In this document: positions 33,085 through 42,874 of the stretch, piece after piece | Numbering within the stretch: position 1 is the first letter of the stretch | Layout of the letters: every line of letters starts with the position of its first letter | Assembly (NCBI GenBank): GCA_001632435.1 | Contig: KV423968.1 | Coordinates: 113,260-177,259, forward strand | Length of the DNA stretch: 64,000 nt | Reading direction: 5' to 3' | From: Calocera cornea HHB12733 | Taxonomy: Eukaryota > Basidiomycota > Dacrymycetes > Dacrymycetales > Dacrymycetaceae | Notes under the pieces: generated by a model | What the model was told of the DNA's origin: nothing | Seen by the model: the letters and a program-made list of their open reading frames with translations, nothing else | Databases searched by the model: none | Made by a program: the position numbers and the translations under genes

Positions 33085-35394
33085 ATGTCGTTCGTGTCGA
33101 GCAGCGGAACGATTCCTTGGCGGCCCGCGTTGTCCCCTGACGCGTCGTGGTCGCGTCCAACACCGTTCTCGAGGTAAGCCTTCGACCGCGTCGTCTTGAC
33201 GTTCAACTCCATGTATCAGCACAGACCGTCATGGCCCTGGTCGGCCTACTCCCATCGTCATATGCCGTCCCTCTCATCCAGCACCGGTGCTCTGAATACG
33301 CTCTCCAGTTCGCCGGAGCACATTGGTGTGTTGTCAACATCGGCGTTGTCGATGCAAGGTTCTCCACCCAATCAGACAACAAAACAATGGAACTTTACGG
33401 TGTGCTCGCTACTACGCCCACCGTTCTACGCGATGCTAATGCATTCAAGGCATTTGAGTGGACTGTGAGCGAGGTCAGAGCCCTCTGTGACACGATAGAG
33501 AACTCGAAGGCGCAAGACGGATCGGTGGAGCGCGCTCACGAGGATGAGCCCTTCGAGATTTTGAGAGAGCACCCTTCCATTGGAGATGGAAAGTTTATAC
33601 TAGAGATTGGTGCGTCACTGAAGACCGTGATTTAAGAGTAGCTTGCTGACATCTCTCAGCCCGCACTGGCCCTGAACCGAGGATGCCCACGACTCCGTTG
33701 GAGGCGCCCGTCAGACCGGCGTCCCAATCAAGCCGTCTCGGTCCTCAGACACTCTCACTCTACATCACCAGTCTCATGGATCATTCTAACATGGACTCTG
33801 AGATGTCGGCTTCTCTCCTTGTCGCAATCAAGTGTGTCGATGAGAGGGGCAGCGAGCGAGGCGTCCCGGCAGAATGGCTTTGGGAGAGTTGGGAACAGAA
33901 CTGGTGTTTCCGGAAGGAGAGCGAATTCTGGGGTGAGCACATTACAGCATGCATGAGACGTCGAATCTCATAATTACGTGTAGAATGTCCGCTTCCTCCA
34001 CTTTCGATGCTCTTGGAGAACCAGAATGTCGGCCTGTCGGATTCCTTCATTATCTGCGTCCAAATTCACAGTCCGGTCGGTCCGTTCGTCCCTCAACTTC
34101 CATCGGCGCACTACATCCCACGTGACCTCCTCGACGGCTTCGAAGCCTCTTTGGACAACGCTCACACCGGCGATGTGGCCTTCATTGTCTTGGAGAAGTC
34201 GAGCACCGTTGTGCAGAGCGCACCACAGTCTCCTCGCTCTGTCTCCTCTCGTCTTAGCGGCGGCCGCCCACAAACCGCGCGCAAGCGCGTCCTCTACGCG
34301 CATAGCGACATTCTTAAGAGCCGTTCAAACTACTTCCACACAATGCTCAACTCTGCATTCTCTGAGGCTTCCTACAACGTGTCCAAAGAACGCAAGATCT
34401 ACACCATCGTCGTTGAGGATGCGGATTTCATCTCGGTTTACTGGCTCCTGAAATGGGTCTATACAAACTGGATTCTATTCCGGGAGGAAGATGATCCTCG
34501 CGTGGTCTTCGATACAGCCGTGGGAAGCTTATCAGCCAAGCGTTTGGCAGGCGGCGTCGCAGAATGGGAATGGAGGACGGTCATTCGACATGACCCATCA
34601 GCGGACAGTGTTGGAAGCCGGGACGATACCGAGAGCGAGCTCCGTGCTTCGCGCAGCGTCGCCAGCGTGGAGAGCTTACCGTCTCCGACAGCAGTGCGCA
34701 GCACTGTCGAGCCTATTCCCGAGCGAATCACTCCTGGGCCACACACCAGCACACCAGCACCGAACACGCCGACCGCCGGTTCTGTCAATGACAGTTTCGG
34801 TCGCCTTCATACTGCAGCAAGTTCACGGCCATCCGGCATCCCGACCTCTACAAGTCGCAAACCTTCGTCTATTCCTGTCCCGACTAGCTCCGGAACTCCC
34901 AGCTCAAGCTTCCTCAAACGTGGTGCTCAATCGCGACCGTCCAAGTCACCCTATCAGAGCCGTTTCCCCACCCATAATTTGGCGACGGATCCTCATCCGC
35001 ATCCCACGGTACAGCCCCCACCTGCCTCAGCGCTATCGATCTACAAGATCGCGCATCGATATCTGCTTCCAGGTTTGGCGAACTTGGCTCTCAGTCATAT
35101 GATGAGCACAGTCACTCCAGAATCGGCTTTCCCGCTCTTGCTTGCGTCACATTTCTGGGACGATCTGCACAACTTGATTGAGGTGAGCACTCTCGTGACT
35201 AAATGCATCGCCTTCAGCTGACGTATGAACAGGACTATATCGTGGAACGCTGGGATCTTGTGTCACAGCAGGAGGACTTTGAATCATGCTGTGAAGAGGT
35301 CGCCGCCGGTGAATGGGGACCACATGGTGGTAAGACCCTCGCCGCTTTGTTCCGGAGGCTGCGCTCGCCATCGATGACAAGCCTTGTGCGTTGA
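33085..35394 (+). CDS. BTB/POZ-domain protein with long disordered insert
   Basis: Agaricomycete-type BTB protein. The model has six exons (33085..33173, 33225..33399, 33450..33609, 33660..33932, 33984..35182, 35233..35394), 685 residues. The N-terminal half has a MATH-like beta pattern: TTKQWNFTAFEWTVSEVRAL is restored across intron 2 and EFWECPLPPLSML across intron 4. The BTB core follows (RKRVLYAHSDILKSRSNYF, then IYTIVVEDADFISVYWLLK), interrupted after the first BTB half by about 160 Ser/Pro/Thr-rich residues (SKPSSIPVPTSS type). After that come the BTB C-terminal helices (IYKIAHRYLLPGLANLAL). BTB proteins often serve as cullin-3 substrate adaptors; that is inference. The start is uncertain: the first intron is 51 nt and the frame is open further upstream. 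Confidence 0.75.
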
Positions 35395-35804
35395 TTTTTT
35401 CTCGCGATATGTCAACTTGTATGTATCTCATTTGTACACCATGCATCCTGGAGATGTGAAGAAACTGTATCTGCTCTTTCATTCCTTTAAGGGGTTGTTA
35501 TGGCGACCGGCGGTGTTGATCAGCATTTGGCGGTTCCGTCCGCCTCTCGGAGTAAGGGTCCTTTCTTTCTCGCCGCTATTGATGAAACCGTGCCTATAAG
35601 TACTGGCGTTTTCCAATCTCTGAACCTGAAGCTGCGAGCTGCGATCCCTACCCATAACCGGAACAGGCACGCTATCTCCCTTACCCGCCTCATGTACGCC
35701 TCGCTGTCAGCAAACGCAATGCCGCAACCCTTCCTGTGACTCGTATTTATCTCTGGCTCGCAGCGATTGATAATGCAGCCTGACACTGGCTTGTCCAAAC
35801 CACG
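35395..35804. other. Intergenic spacer BTB gene / SET gene
   Basis: 410 bp, tandem orientation. No gene or notable motif seen. Confidence 0.4.
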
Positions 35805-36716
35805 ATGTCCTGGAAATCTTGGTACCCGAGCTGGATTCACCAGATGGGAGATGCCGTGATCGAACAAGCCAAGAGTGATTACGGCGGACCGAAGAAGGAC
35901 GATCTATTTCCGCGAGACCCAGAGTATCGCATCGTCGACGTCGCCGGCAAGGGCAAGGGCATGATAGCGAAACACAGGCTCGCTCGCGGTCAGCTCATAT
36001 TCTCCGAGGCGCCGCTCTTCCTGTATAACGCGGATATCAAGCCTGTCGGACTCGCGCAGTTCTATCGCGAGCTTCCGGCGCCGGCAAGGGCAGCCCTGCT
36101 CTCACTCGCCAACTCGACCCTACCGTCGCTTTTGCCTGCCAGCGCACCCGAGGCGCACCTCGGCCGGCTTATCGACGTGTGTGATACGAACTGCTTCGAC
36201 ATATCGGCGGTGTTGGAGGAAGAAGTGCTCGGTATATTCCTGGTCGGGAGCAGAATCAACCATTCCTGCTCGCCCAACACAACGCGATATTTCAACGGCA
36301 AACGTTTCGAGTTCCGCGCGGTGCGCACGATCGAGGTCGGCGAAGAAATTACGATCACATACATCGACGCGTTCCGCCCGTGCCGCGAGCGCCAGGCGTT
36401 CCTCTGGAAGCATTGGCGCTTCAGCTGCCATTGCGACGCATGCAAACTTCGCGGGGGAAAGCTGGTGGAGAGTGATCGTCGGCGGATGGAGTTGAAGGGG
36501 CTGTTAAGGGCGTGGGAGCGGCACGAAGCGGCGGGATACTTTGACCGGGCGATGAAGCTGCTCGAAGAGGAGGACTATGCGTCCGGTAAGGCACAGTACT
36601 GCACCCGGCTCGTCAAAGCGCTTCAGGACAAGGGCGATGCGGAGGCGCTCCAGGCGTGGAGGCCGAAGCTCGTAGAGATTCTGACGGCCGAACGCGGGCC
36701 ATGGAGCATTGAGTAG
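35805..36716 (+). CDS. SET-domain (SMYD-like) lysine methyltransferase
   Basis: Intronless gene of 303 codons. The split SET domain is clear: the N-terminal SET piece YRIVDVAGKGKGMIAKHRLARGQLIFSEAP; the SAM/lysine pocket motif GSRINHSCSPNTTRYF; VGEEITITYID; and a post-SET zinc site with Cys-His-Cys spacing in RFSCHCDACKL. The MYND finger that usually interrupts SMYD proteins is absent; the intervening segment is a short helical stretch. Such MYND-less SET proteins are expanded in basidiomycetes; substrates are mostly unknown. The C-terminal ~80 residues are helical (ERHEAAGYFDRAMKLLEEED), like the SMYD C-terminal TPR-like tail but much shorter. Being intron-free among intron-rich neighbours is unusual. 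Confidence 0.88.
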   Translation: MSWKSWYPSWIHQMGDAVIEQAKSDYGGPKKDDLFPRDPEYRIVDVAGKGKGMIAKHRLARGQLIFSEAPLFLYNADIKPVGLAQFYRELPAPARAALLSLANSTLPSLLPASAPEAHLGRLIDVCDTNCFDISAVLEEEVLGIFLVGSRINHSCSPNTTRYFNGKRFEFRAVRTIEVGEEITITYIDAFRPCRERQAFLWKHWRFSCHCDACKLRGGKLVESDRRRMELKGLLRAWERHEAAGYFDRAMKLLEEEDYASGKAQYCTRLVKALQDKGDAEALQAWRPKLVEILTAERGPWSIE

Positions 36717-36823
36717 ATATGGTAACTTCACTTGGTTTGTATGGTTATGGAATGCATCTGTTGTACAACGGTATTGAGCGCGTGATAGCATGGAGCGATA
36801 GCTCTGATATAAGGCACCGGAGA

Positions 36824-37757
36824 CTACGCAGTCTCCAGCTCCTTCGACTCGAACCCGGACGGGGCGAGCTCATCTTCCGTCGCCTTCGCGGTCGTGATCT
36901 CTCCTTCTCCAGATACCGGTGGTGCCTTCGGATCCACGTCCGAGGAGGGTGTCGGCTCGGGCTTCTTGGTTTCTTCAACCGGGGCAGCGGGCGGGGGACC
37001 GCCGGATGGCTTGCGGAAGGACAGCGGCTTCGTCCCCCCACCAGCTAGGGGCGACGCAGTGGATGCCTTCCGGTCCGCCTTGTCTTTCGCAGCTTTCGCA
37101 GCCTCCCCGCCGAGCGCCCCGAGCCCTCTCTGCTGCCCCTTATCCGGCGTATCCATGCTCGCCACGCCTCCTGGCCGCTCGCTCGCCCCCTCGTTCTCAA
37201 GCCCCAAGCTCTCGAGCAGCTCCGAGATCTGCTCGTCGGTCACGTCCATACTGTTCAGCTCTTGCTCAAAGTCGTCCGTCTTCTGCGGTTTGGACTTGCC
37301 GGCCGCAGGGGACTTGGAGGTGCTTGACGAGAGGGGTTGGGTTTGGGAGGGAAGATAGGCACCGGGCACACCGCTCGCTTGCTGCGGCAGGGAGGGGGCG
37401 AAGTCCAGATCATCGTTCCAATCTTCCTTGAGCCGGAGGAACTGCTCCAGCTCTGCGAATTCGACCGCTTCCTCAAAGTCCTGGAACGTCTAGCAGGACG
37501 GTAAGCCGACGGCCCAGTAAGAGCAGATAGCCACGCACCCCGGGACAGGCGCCGCCCACAAGTATCCCCGGAAGCTCCTGCTTTCCCTGCGGCGCCTTCC
37601 TCCTCCAGAGCCGCTTGGCACCCTCGTCGCTCGCGACATCATAGCTCGTGAACGGGATCTTCTTCGTCTGCAGGATGCGCAGGATGTACTCCTGCCGCTG
37701 ACGCAGCACCGGTTGCATCGTTATCGTGGTGAGGAAGAGCTGGATGGGAGGGGACAT
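36824..37757 (-). CDS. SH3BGR-type glutaredoxin-fold protein with long disordered tail
   Basis: Two exons (37757..37539, 37489..36824) give 294 residues. The first ~95 residues have the thioredoxin/glutaredoxin-like fold of the SH3BGR family: QLFLTTITMQPVLRQRQEYILRILQTKKIPFTSYDV, LPGILVGGACPGTFQDFEEAVEF (rebuilt across the intron) and ELEQFLRL. No CxxC active site is present, as in other SH3BGR proteins, so redox catalysis is unlikely. The rest is Ser/Pro/Lys/Glu-rich and predicted disordered, with a small acidic helix (DVTDEQISELLESLGL). Role unknown; probably a cytosolic scaffold. It is convergent with the SET gene, 107 bp apart. Confidence 0.85.
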
Positions 37758-38222
37758 TTTGGGCGGGGAGTTAGCGCGATCAAGGTTTGCTGGAAGGACG
37801 GTGGGGGTTGTAATATAGTCTGGTCAGCGGAATGTAACGGACAATAGCTTCACGACGCGACCCCGCAGTTTCGTGAGGGTCCGCATTGTAACACGTGCAT
37901 CTCTGTGCCATACATATGCCATTTTGACATAGGTGTTGAAATATCTCTATATGAGCTTGAGATGCCTGAAATCATATCCTATATGCAGTGAAGCAGTGCC
38001 TTTGCTCATTGCATCTGTAGTGTCAAGTCCGGGGACTTGTACATTTAATATAGAAGTCCCCTAACTTGGCATCAGGCTCTCCTCTGGTCATCTGCCTGAT
38101 CTCCGCTTCTATCTTAACCGGCAAATCCAGACCCAAAGTTTGAAAAAATATCACCCCATATATAGGCAATGATTCTGGGTGTATACAGCTATGTTGAGCA
38201 TCACCAATTGCAATCCGGGAGA
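37758..38222. other. Intergenic spacer with AT-rich patches
   Basis: About 465 bp of lower GC than the surroundings. A small perfect inverted repeat CAAGTCC-GG-GGACTTG lies at about 38023-38038, followed by a TATA-like patch. No gene seen. Confidence 0.4.
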
Positions 38223-38702
38223 TCAGGCCAGAGATGCGACCGCAACATTGTACGGCGGTGGCTGCGATCGGTTGCTGGACTGTCGCGACACGGAAGGCCG
38301 ATCGGCGGACATCCAGGAAACGCCTGGGGTACTTGCTTGCGCAGTAGCCGGATCCTCGTAGGTGGGACAGTATAGTGGTAGTTCCGCCGACCAGGTTGGT
38401 TGGTTCGACAGCGGCGGTCGGCGGAATCGGTAGTCCAGGTCGGGCAGAGCGAGGACAGCGTTTGCGCTGGGCCCGGCCGCGAGGCGATTGTGCCGCCGCC
38501 TACGCCAAAGGCAACCAAAGATGAAGATGCTGCCGATTACTGCTGCTCCTGCGACACCGAGTACTGGTCTGGTGTCAGTAGCGAACAGAGATGTGGTAGG
38601 ACGACGAGGACGCACATATAACCAACGAGCTAGTAGGGTTACCTGTATCCATCCGTCGTTCCACTCGATACGAGCTTGCTTGATGGGAAGAGGAGTAGAC
38701 AT
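38223..38702 (-). CDS. Putative single-pass membrane protein
   Basis: An uninterrupted 159-residue frame. No family recognised. Its middle has one clear membrane segment followed by a basic stop-transfer patch (GAAVIGSIFIFGCLWRRRRH), then a Pro-rich cytosolic tail ending near PPPYNVAVA. This layout, a short outer part, one helix, an Arg cluster and a PPxY tail, is common among basidiomycete cell-surface proteins with Ser/Thr-rich ectodomains. The outer part here is very short (IEWNDGWIQ), so the gene may be truncated, may have an unrecognised upstream exon, or may be chance. A plausible GT donor follows the first 20 codons, but no in-frame acceptor was found. Confidence 0.4.
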   Translation of the reverse strand: MSTPLPIKQARIEWNDGWIQVTLLARWLYVRPRRPTTSLFATDTRPVLGVAGAAVIGSIFIFGCLWRRRRHNRLAAGPSANAVLALPDLDYRFRRPPLSNQPTWSAELPLYCPTYEDPATAQASTPGVSWMSADRPSVSRQSSNRSQPPPYNVAVASLA

Positions 38703-39387
38703 GTACCCCAGCCGCGTGCAGTGTGTAGTAAGCAGATGGTGCTGCGATTTTATTAAGCATCACACGATCCCGTTGCGTCATAGGCCGGCCATGTCTTTCG
38801 TTCGGCCTGCTCCTCGGCCCTGGCCCATCGGTAGACGCCGCAGCGAAGGCGACGCCTCGAGGACTCCGAGTGGCTTACAGGCGCCAATGGGAAGCACCGA
38901 TCTGGACCAGAAGAACTGCCGCGATTCAACGCAGCGCGCCGCGCGGCGGGCGCTTCTTTTTGGGCACGCGCCCACTGCAGCGCGTCATGCCGTGCTCGCT
39001 TCCGGCCGAACTATCGGGCGCCACCTGCCAGCTTGGTTTGGTTCGGACCAGCAGTGCCAGACTGCAGACAAAGTACGGCAAATGCATTCCAGTACTCCAT
39101 GACCGACGGGCGGCACAGCAGAAAAGGACGCGTCTTGACCTTGCACTTGGATTTTGATGATCTGATCACCCTGGTCACGTGTGGACCTTCAGTTCGCGGA
39201 CGCGCGTATCCAGCGGACACGCCTTCTTTCCCGTGGATACTGTAACATGCGGGCGCTATCAATGGCACCATATGATTCTTCCAACCCTGACATCCATGTA
39301 CTATATACTGTGCTGTAATGTGGTCCAGCCGTACTCTCGCGCCCGTCAGCTTTCACCAGCAGGCGCCGTGCCCCCCACCCCTTGCAC
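38703..39387. other. Intergenic spacer before the HPP gene
   Basis: About 685 bp. Short open frames occur on both strands; none has recognisable content. It probably contains both divergent promoters. Confidence 0.4.
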
Positions 39388-40221
39388 ATGAGCGACATCC
39401 CGCCGTGGTTAGGGGATCGCCTCTATCCCCTCACGCACTTCATTGGCTATCGACCACCCGGCAGCGGCCAGTTGCGGGAGCCGCGGTTCCTCAAGAGCGC
39501 ACGAGCGAGGAACTGGGCAGCACAGGCTGGGAATGTGCTGCATACGTTCGTAGCGGCCTGGGTGTCGATGGTCTTCCTTGCCCTCATGTCGCAGGGAGCG
39601 CCGTACAAGGAGAGACATGTGCCTATGATCATCGCGGGTGGGTCTGCCATGCTCTCGATCCATCAGTACATCAGTAATGCATCAGCGCAGCCTTTGGCGC
39701 ACAATGCGGCCTCGTCGTCGCCATGTACAAGGTGCCCGCTTCCCAACCGCGCTGCGTCATCGTCTGCAACACCTTGTGCCCGATCCTCGGCGGGGGCATC
39801 ATCAAGCTCTTCGCGCTCTCGGGTCGGCACAACCTGCAGGATCCGTTCGACGGGGTAAGCTGGGCCTGCGCCGCGACGGCCATGAGCGTCGCACTGGGCG
39901 TGTGCCAGTTGCTGGACTTGATGCACCCGCCGGGAGGGGCGAACGCACTGCTGGCGGCGACGAACCTGGAGGTCTACGCGCTGGGCTGGTGGTTCGTCCC
40001 TGCAGTGTTGACGAGGTGCGCGACTTGGTGTCCAGGGATCTTGGAGATCTGACCCGTCGAACAGCATGGTCGCCTGGGCATGCATAGTGAACAACATGTT
40101 TACCCGAACTTACCCGCAGTATTGGATATCTGAGGCGATCAAGTACGACAACAGTACAAGCAGTAGTACAAGCAGTAGTACGATCAGTATTGTAGAGGAG
40201 GCGAAGCCAGAACAGGCCTAG
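39388..40221 (+). CDS. HPP-family integral membrane protein
   Basis: Three exons (39388..39637, 39691..40015, 40065..40221) give 243 residues with four to five membrane helices. The family signature is visible as DLMHPPGGANALLAATN (the His-Pro-Pro motif), preceded by the conserved opening PPGSGQLREPRFLK and by PMIIAAFGAQCGLVVAMYKVPASQPR, which appears only after intron 1 is removed. Removing intron 2 joins VLTSMVAWACIVNNMF. The tail is Ser/Thr-rich (STSSSTSSST). In cyanobacteria and plant plastids HPP proteins transport nitrite; the function of fungal members is not established. Start chosen at the second Met of Met-His-Met because the HPP N-terminus normally begins close to it. Confidence 0.86.
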
Positions 40222-40585
40222 GAGGCCTGAGCGAACAAGTGGGTGTCATATTTCCGTCGGGTTCAGGTTGCGACATCATTCCACAGTAGAATGCACTGGC
40301 AAGACGTTGCCCTTCTCTTGTCCTTCCCCTGTCCGCCCATTGGGAAGTCTTTTATACTTGGACGCAGTCGAATACTCGACGTTTATCGGAGCATATCGAT
40401 TTCTCACTTGTGAGTTAAATCCTGTAGCGAGGGCAGTATCGAGTTGCAGACTTCCAGTCACAAGAGCCCTCGGACAGCCTCGGCGCGTCGGCTGGTCCGC
40501 GTCGGCGCTTCTGCATCGCCACCGACAAATCCCTTCGCCTCGTCCTCGACGACTCGCCGTCGTACCGTCGGTCAGGTGCAACACA
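40222..40585. other. Intergenic spacer HPP gene / uS19m
   Basis: 364 bp, tandem orientation; expected to hold the HPP 3' UTR and the uS19m promoter. No extra gene seen. Confidence 0.4.
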
Positions 40586-41082
40586 ATGCGACCATCACTT
40601 GTTCGATTGGGCGGCAGGTCGGCCTGGAAAGGTGCGCTCACTGCAAAAAAGTCTCCAGTGTGTTTTCTGATCCCAACGGCAGGTCCATACTTCGTCGCAT
40701 TCCCCAATCTGCGAGAGGCACGCGAGAATGGCGAGGCTATCAAAACACAAGCGCGATCTTGTACCATCCTCCCCAATTTCGTTGGGTCAGCAACGTTCCC
40801 TTCTGGGTACCCTGTATACGTATGCTGACTTGTCGTGAAGTCTCAAATTTGAGATACACAATGGGAAGCATGTGCGCAGTTTTCGCTACCATCTCCGAGT
40901 GCAGATACTAACACCAGGCTCAGTACATCCCCCTGATGGTAACCGACAAGATGGTGGGACACAAGCTGGGCGAGTTTGCGCCCACGCGCAAACCGTTCTC
41001 GTACAAGTGCGTAGCCAGGAATGTCCTGGAAGCCATATGCTGATGCCCCGCTTGCAGGGGCAGCCAAAAGGCGTCGGGATAG
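40586..41082 (+). CDS. RSM19: Mitochondrial small-subunit ribosomal protein uS19m
   Basis: Nuclear-coded uS19 protein of the mitochondrial small ribosomal subunit head. Five very small exons (40586..40631, 40683..40785, 40841..40871, 40924..41006, 41058..41082) give 95 residues, the expected size (yeast Rsm19 is 91). The joined protein carries the complete S19 pattern: [57 protein letters not shown], and [19 protein letters not shown]. Each of these strings except the last crosses or abuts a splice junction, and all introns are GT-AG of about 50-56 nt. No unspliced frame reveals the gene. It ends 109 bp before the convergent DUG3 stop. Confidence 0.93.
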
Positions 41083-41191
41083 AGGATGGATTATTGGTAC
41101 AGTGCGATGGGGGATGACAGTAATGTTTACACTAATGCGAGAAGGGAGAGAGGCAATATACATCATTAAGGGGCATGAGGATGGCTCACGC

Positions 41192-42571
41192 CTAGGCGGT
41201 GATCTCGATGGGTGACAGGGTGAGGTCGCCCATGCCAGCCGTCATGGCTACCAAGCGAGGGCTGAGCAGCCCTTTCTCCTCCACGAAGCTCGTGGCGCGC
41301 TTGTGCAAAACGGCATCCGCTGGAGGGACGTGGAACTCGTCGACGATGGGTATTTGAAGAAGGTTCATCTTCGGTGTGATGACTGTGAAGTTGCGTTAGT
41401 GAGGCTCCAGGCCGGCAAGGGACAACATTACCAATCAGCGTATTCGTCTTGATCTCAAGCCAATCTGCTTTCTCGAACGTGAGTGGCTCGCTGGCTATCA
41501 CGACAATGTCCTCGCGTTTGTCGCGCTTAGACATCTTGTAGTGCCCGCGTGATGTTTCAGAGAAGGTCGTCCCGCTTGAGAAGTACAGCGACGCCGCTTC
41601 CTCCGTCTTGCTCGAGATGTACCGGGTCGCGACGACGGTCGATCCGTCAGTGACAGCAAAGTTCATCAGGCTTGGCTGCATACATGTGTCAGCCTCGTTG
41701 AACAGGTCAGGCAGTGCCCTCACCTCTGTCACGCCTGCTTCGCGGGCAAATTGGTTCAACTTTGCTATCGTTGCGAGCATTGTCTTCTGGAGGTCCTTAT
41801 AGGTGAAGGATGCCGCATTAAGGTCAGGCAACTGAGCGCACATGTTAGCCCGTTGCACATACATCCTTACTTGCACTGACCAGTGACAGGAACAAGCCGA
41901 ATGCCCATTCGGAATCTGCTCAAACCGTTCAGAAATGATCGCTTTTTGCCGAGAGGAACTTGCCTGTGTTGCCAAGTATCTTCTCGTATATTTCATCACG
42001 GACGGCGGACTGGACACGTCGCTTGTACTTCATGAAACACGCCAGCTCGCCGTTATGCATCCACTACACGCGGATTAAGCATGCTAAATGAAGGGAATGC
42101 ACGTGTACATACCATCAGCTGATTGAACTGGAACGGGTGACAGTTGTCCAGGGACAAGGTACCAGCGGTTGTGGCTCGAACATGCGCACTAGGGCACATC
42201 GGCACGCATCCACCAGTGATCCAAGGGTGATACGTACAAGACAAGAGGGGACTTGATCTTTTCTGCCAGACGAATCAAGTTGATGTTATTCCATGCCTAG
42301 AGACATGCGTCAAGCCACGCGGTCCCAGCCAAGGAATAAGGAAAGAGCGGACAGGTGTCACACTCGTGAAGATGCATGGCTGCCTTCCCATTTCCTCATC
42401 GACCTCCTTGTCGTACCAGCCAACACCGAACCCATCGCCATTGATGGGCCGTCGCGTGTCCAGACGGAGGCGAGAGTCAAATGCTTGATTAATAATCGAG
42501 TGCGCAGGTCGAGTCAGGAGGTGTGCAAGTTGTATTGGCTCAGTCCCTTTGTATATCAGGAACCGGCACAT
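41192..42571 (-). CDS. DUG3: Class II glutamine amidotransferase-like Dug3, glutathione degradation
   Basis: Subunit of the cytosolic Dug2-Dug3 complex that removes the gamma-glutamyl group of glutathione. Eight exons (42571..42353, 42296..42238, 42188..42113, 42063..41964, 41915..41881, 41831..41724, 41675..41432, 41382..41192) give 343 residues. The N-terminal nucleophile fold is clear: MCRFLIYKG with Cys2, INGDGFGVGWYD, TPAWNNINLIRLAEKIKSPL, VFAHVRATTAGTLS, NCHPFQFNQLMWMHNGELA and DSEWAFGLFLSLLPD. The C-terminal half includes GSTVVATRY and ASEPLTFEKADWLEI. Intron 4 (41963..41916) begins with GC instead of GT, with AG|GCAAGT context; GT alternatives do not restore GNTDSEWAF. DUG2 is not in this window. 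Confidence 0.92.
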
Positions 42572-42874
42572 TGTTGACAGTGAATATCGTTGGAACCGGT
42601 CAAAGAAAGCCCAGACGAGAGAAAAGAGAGCAAGAAATGGGCTGACTCGGACAGTTCAGGCTTTTGCGAGATGAATGGCATTGCCGCGGGGGCATATTGC
42701 GAATCCTGGGATGATAAGGGTCGGGGTATCACGTGCTGCACATGTGGGTCTCGCGTTGCTCTCTTCCCATCACTTCGAGGTTGAAAGGTACCGTTTACGA
42801 GCGAGTATATGATCGCTCCCTGATCCGACCGTGATATCTACCAGGAATCCTTGGCTTGCTCTTACCTGGCGACC
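42572..42874. promoter_or_regulatory. Divergent promoter region, DUG3 / M24 gene
   Basis: 303 bp between divergent start codons. No distinct motif identified; assigned only by position. Confidence 0.35.

Noticed and set aside
34491..35102. Alternative long frame overlapping the BTB gene
   Set aside because: It is a shadow of the BTB exon 5; the BTB frame has the domain motifs.
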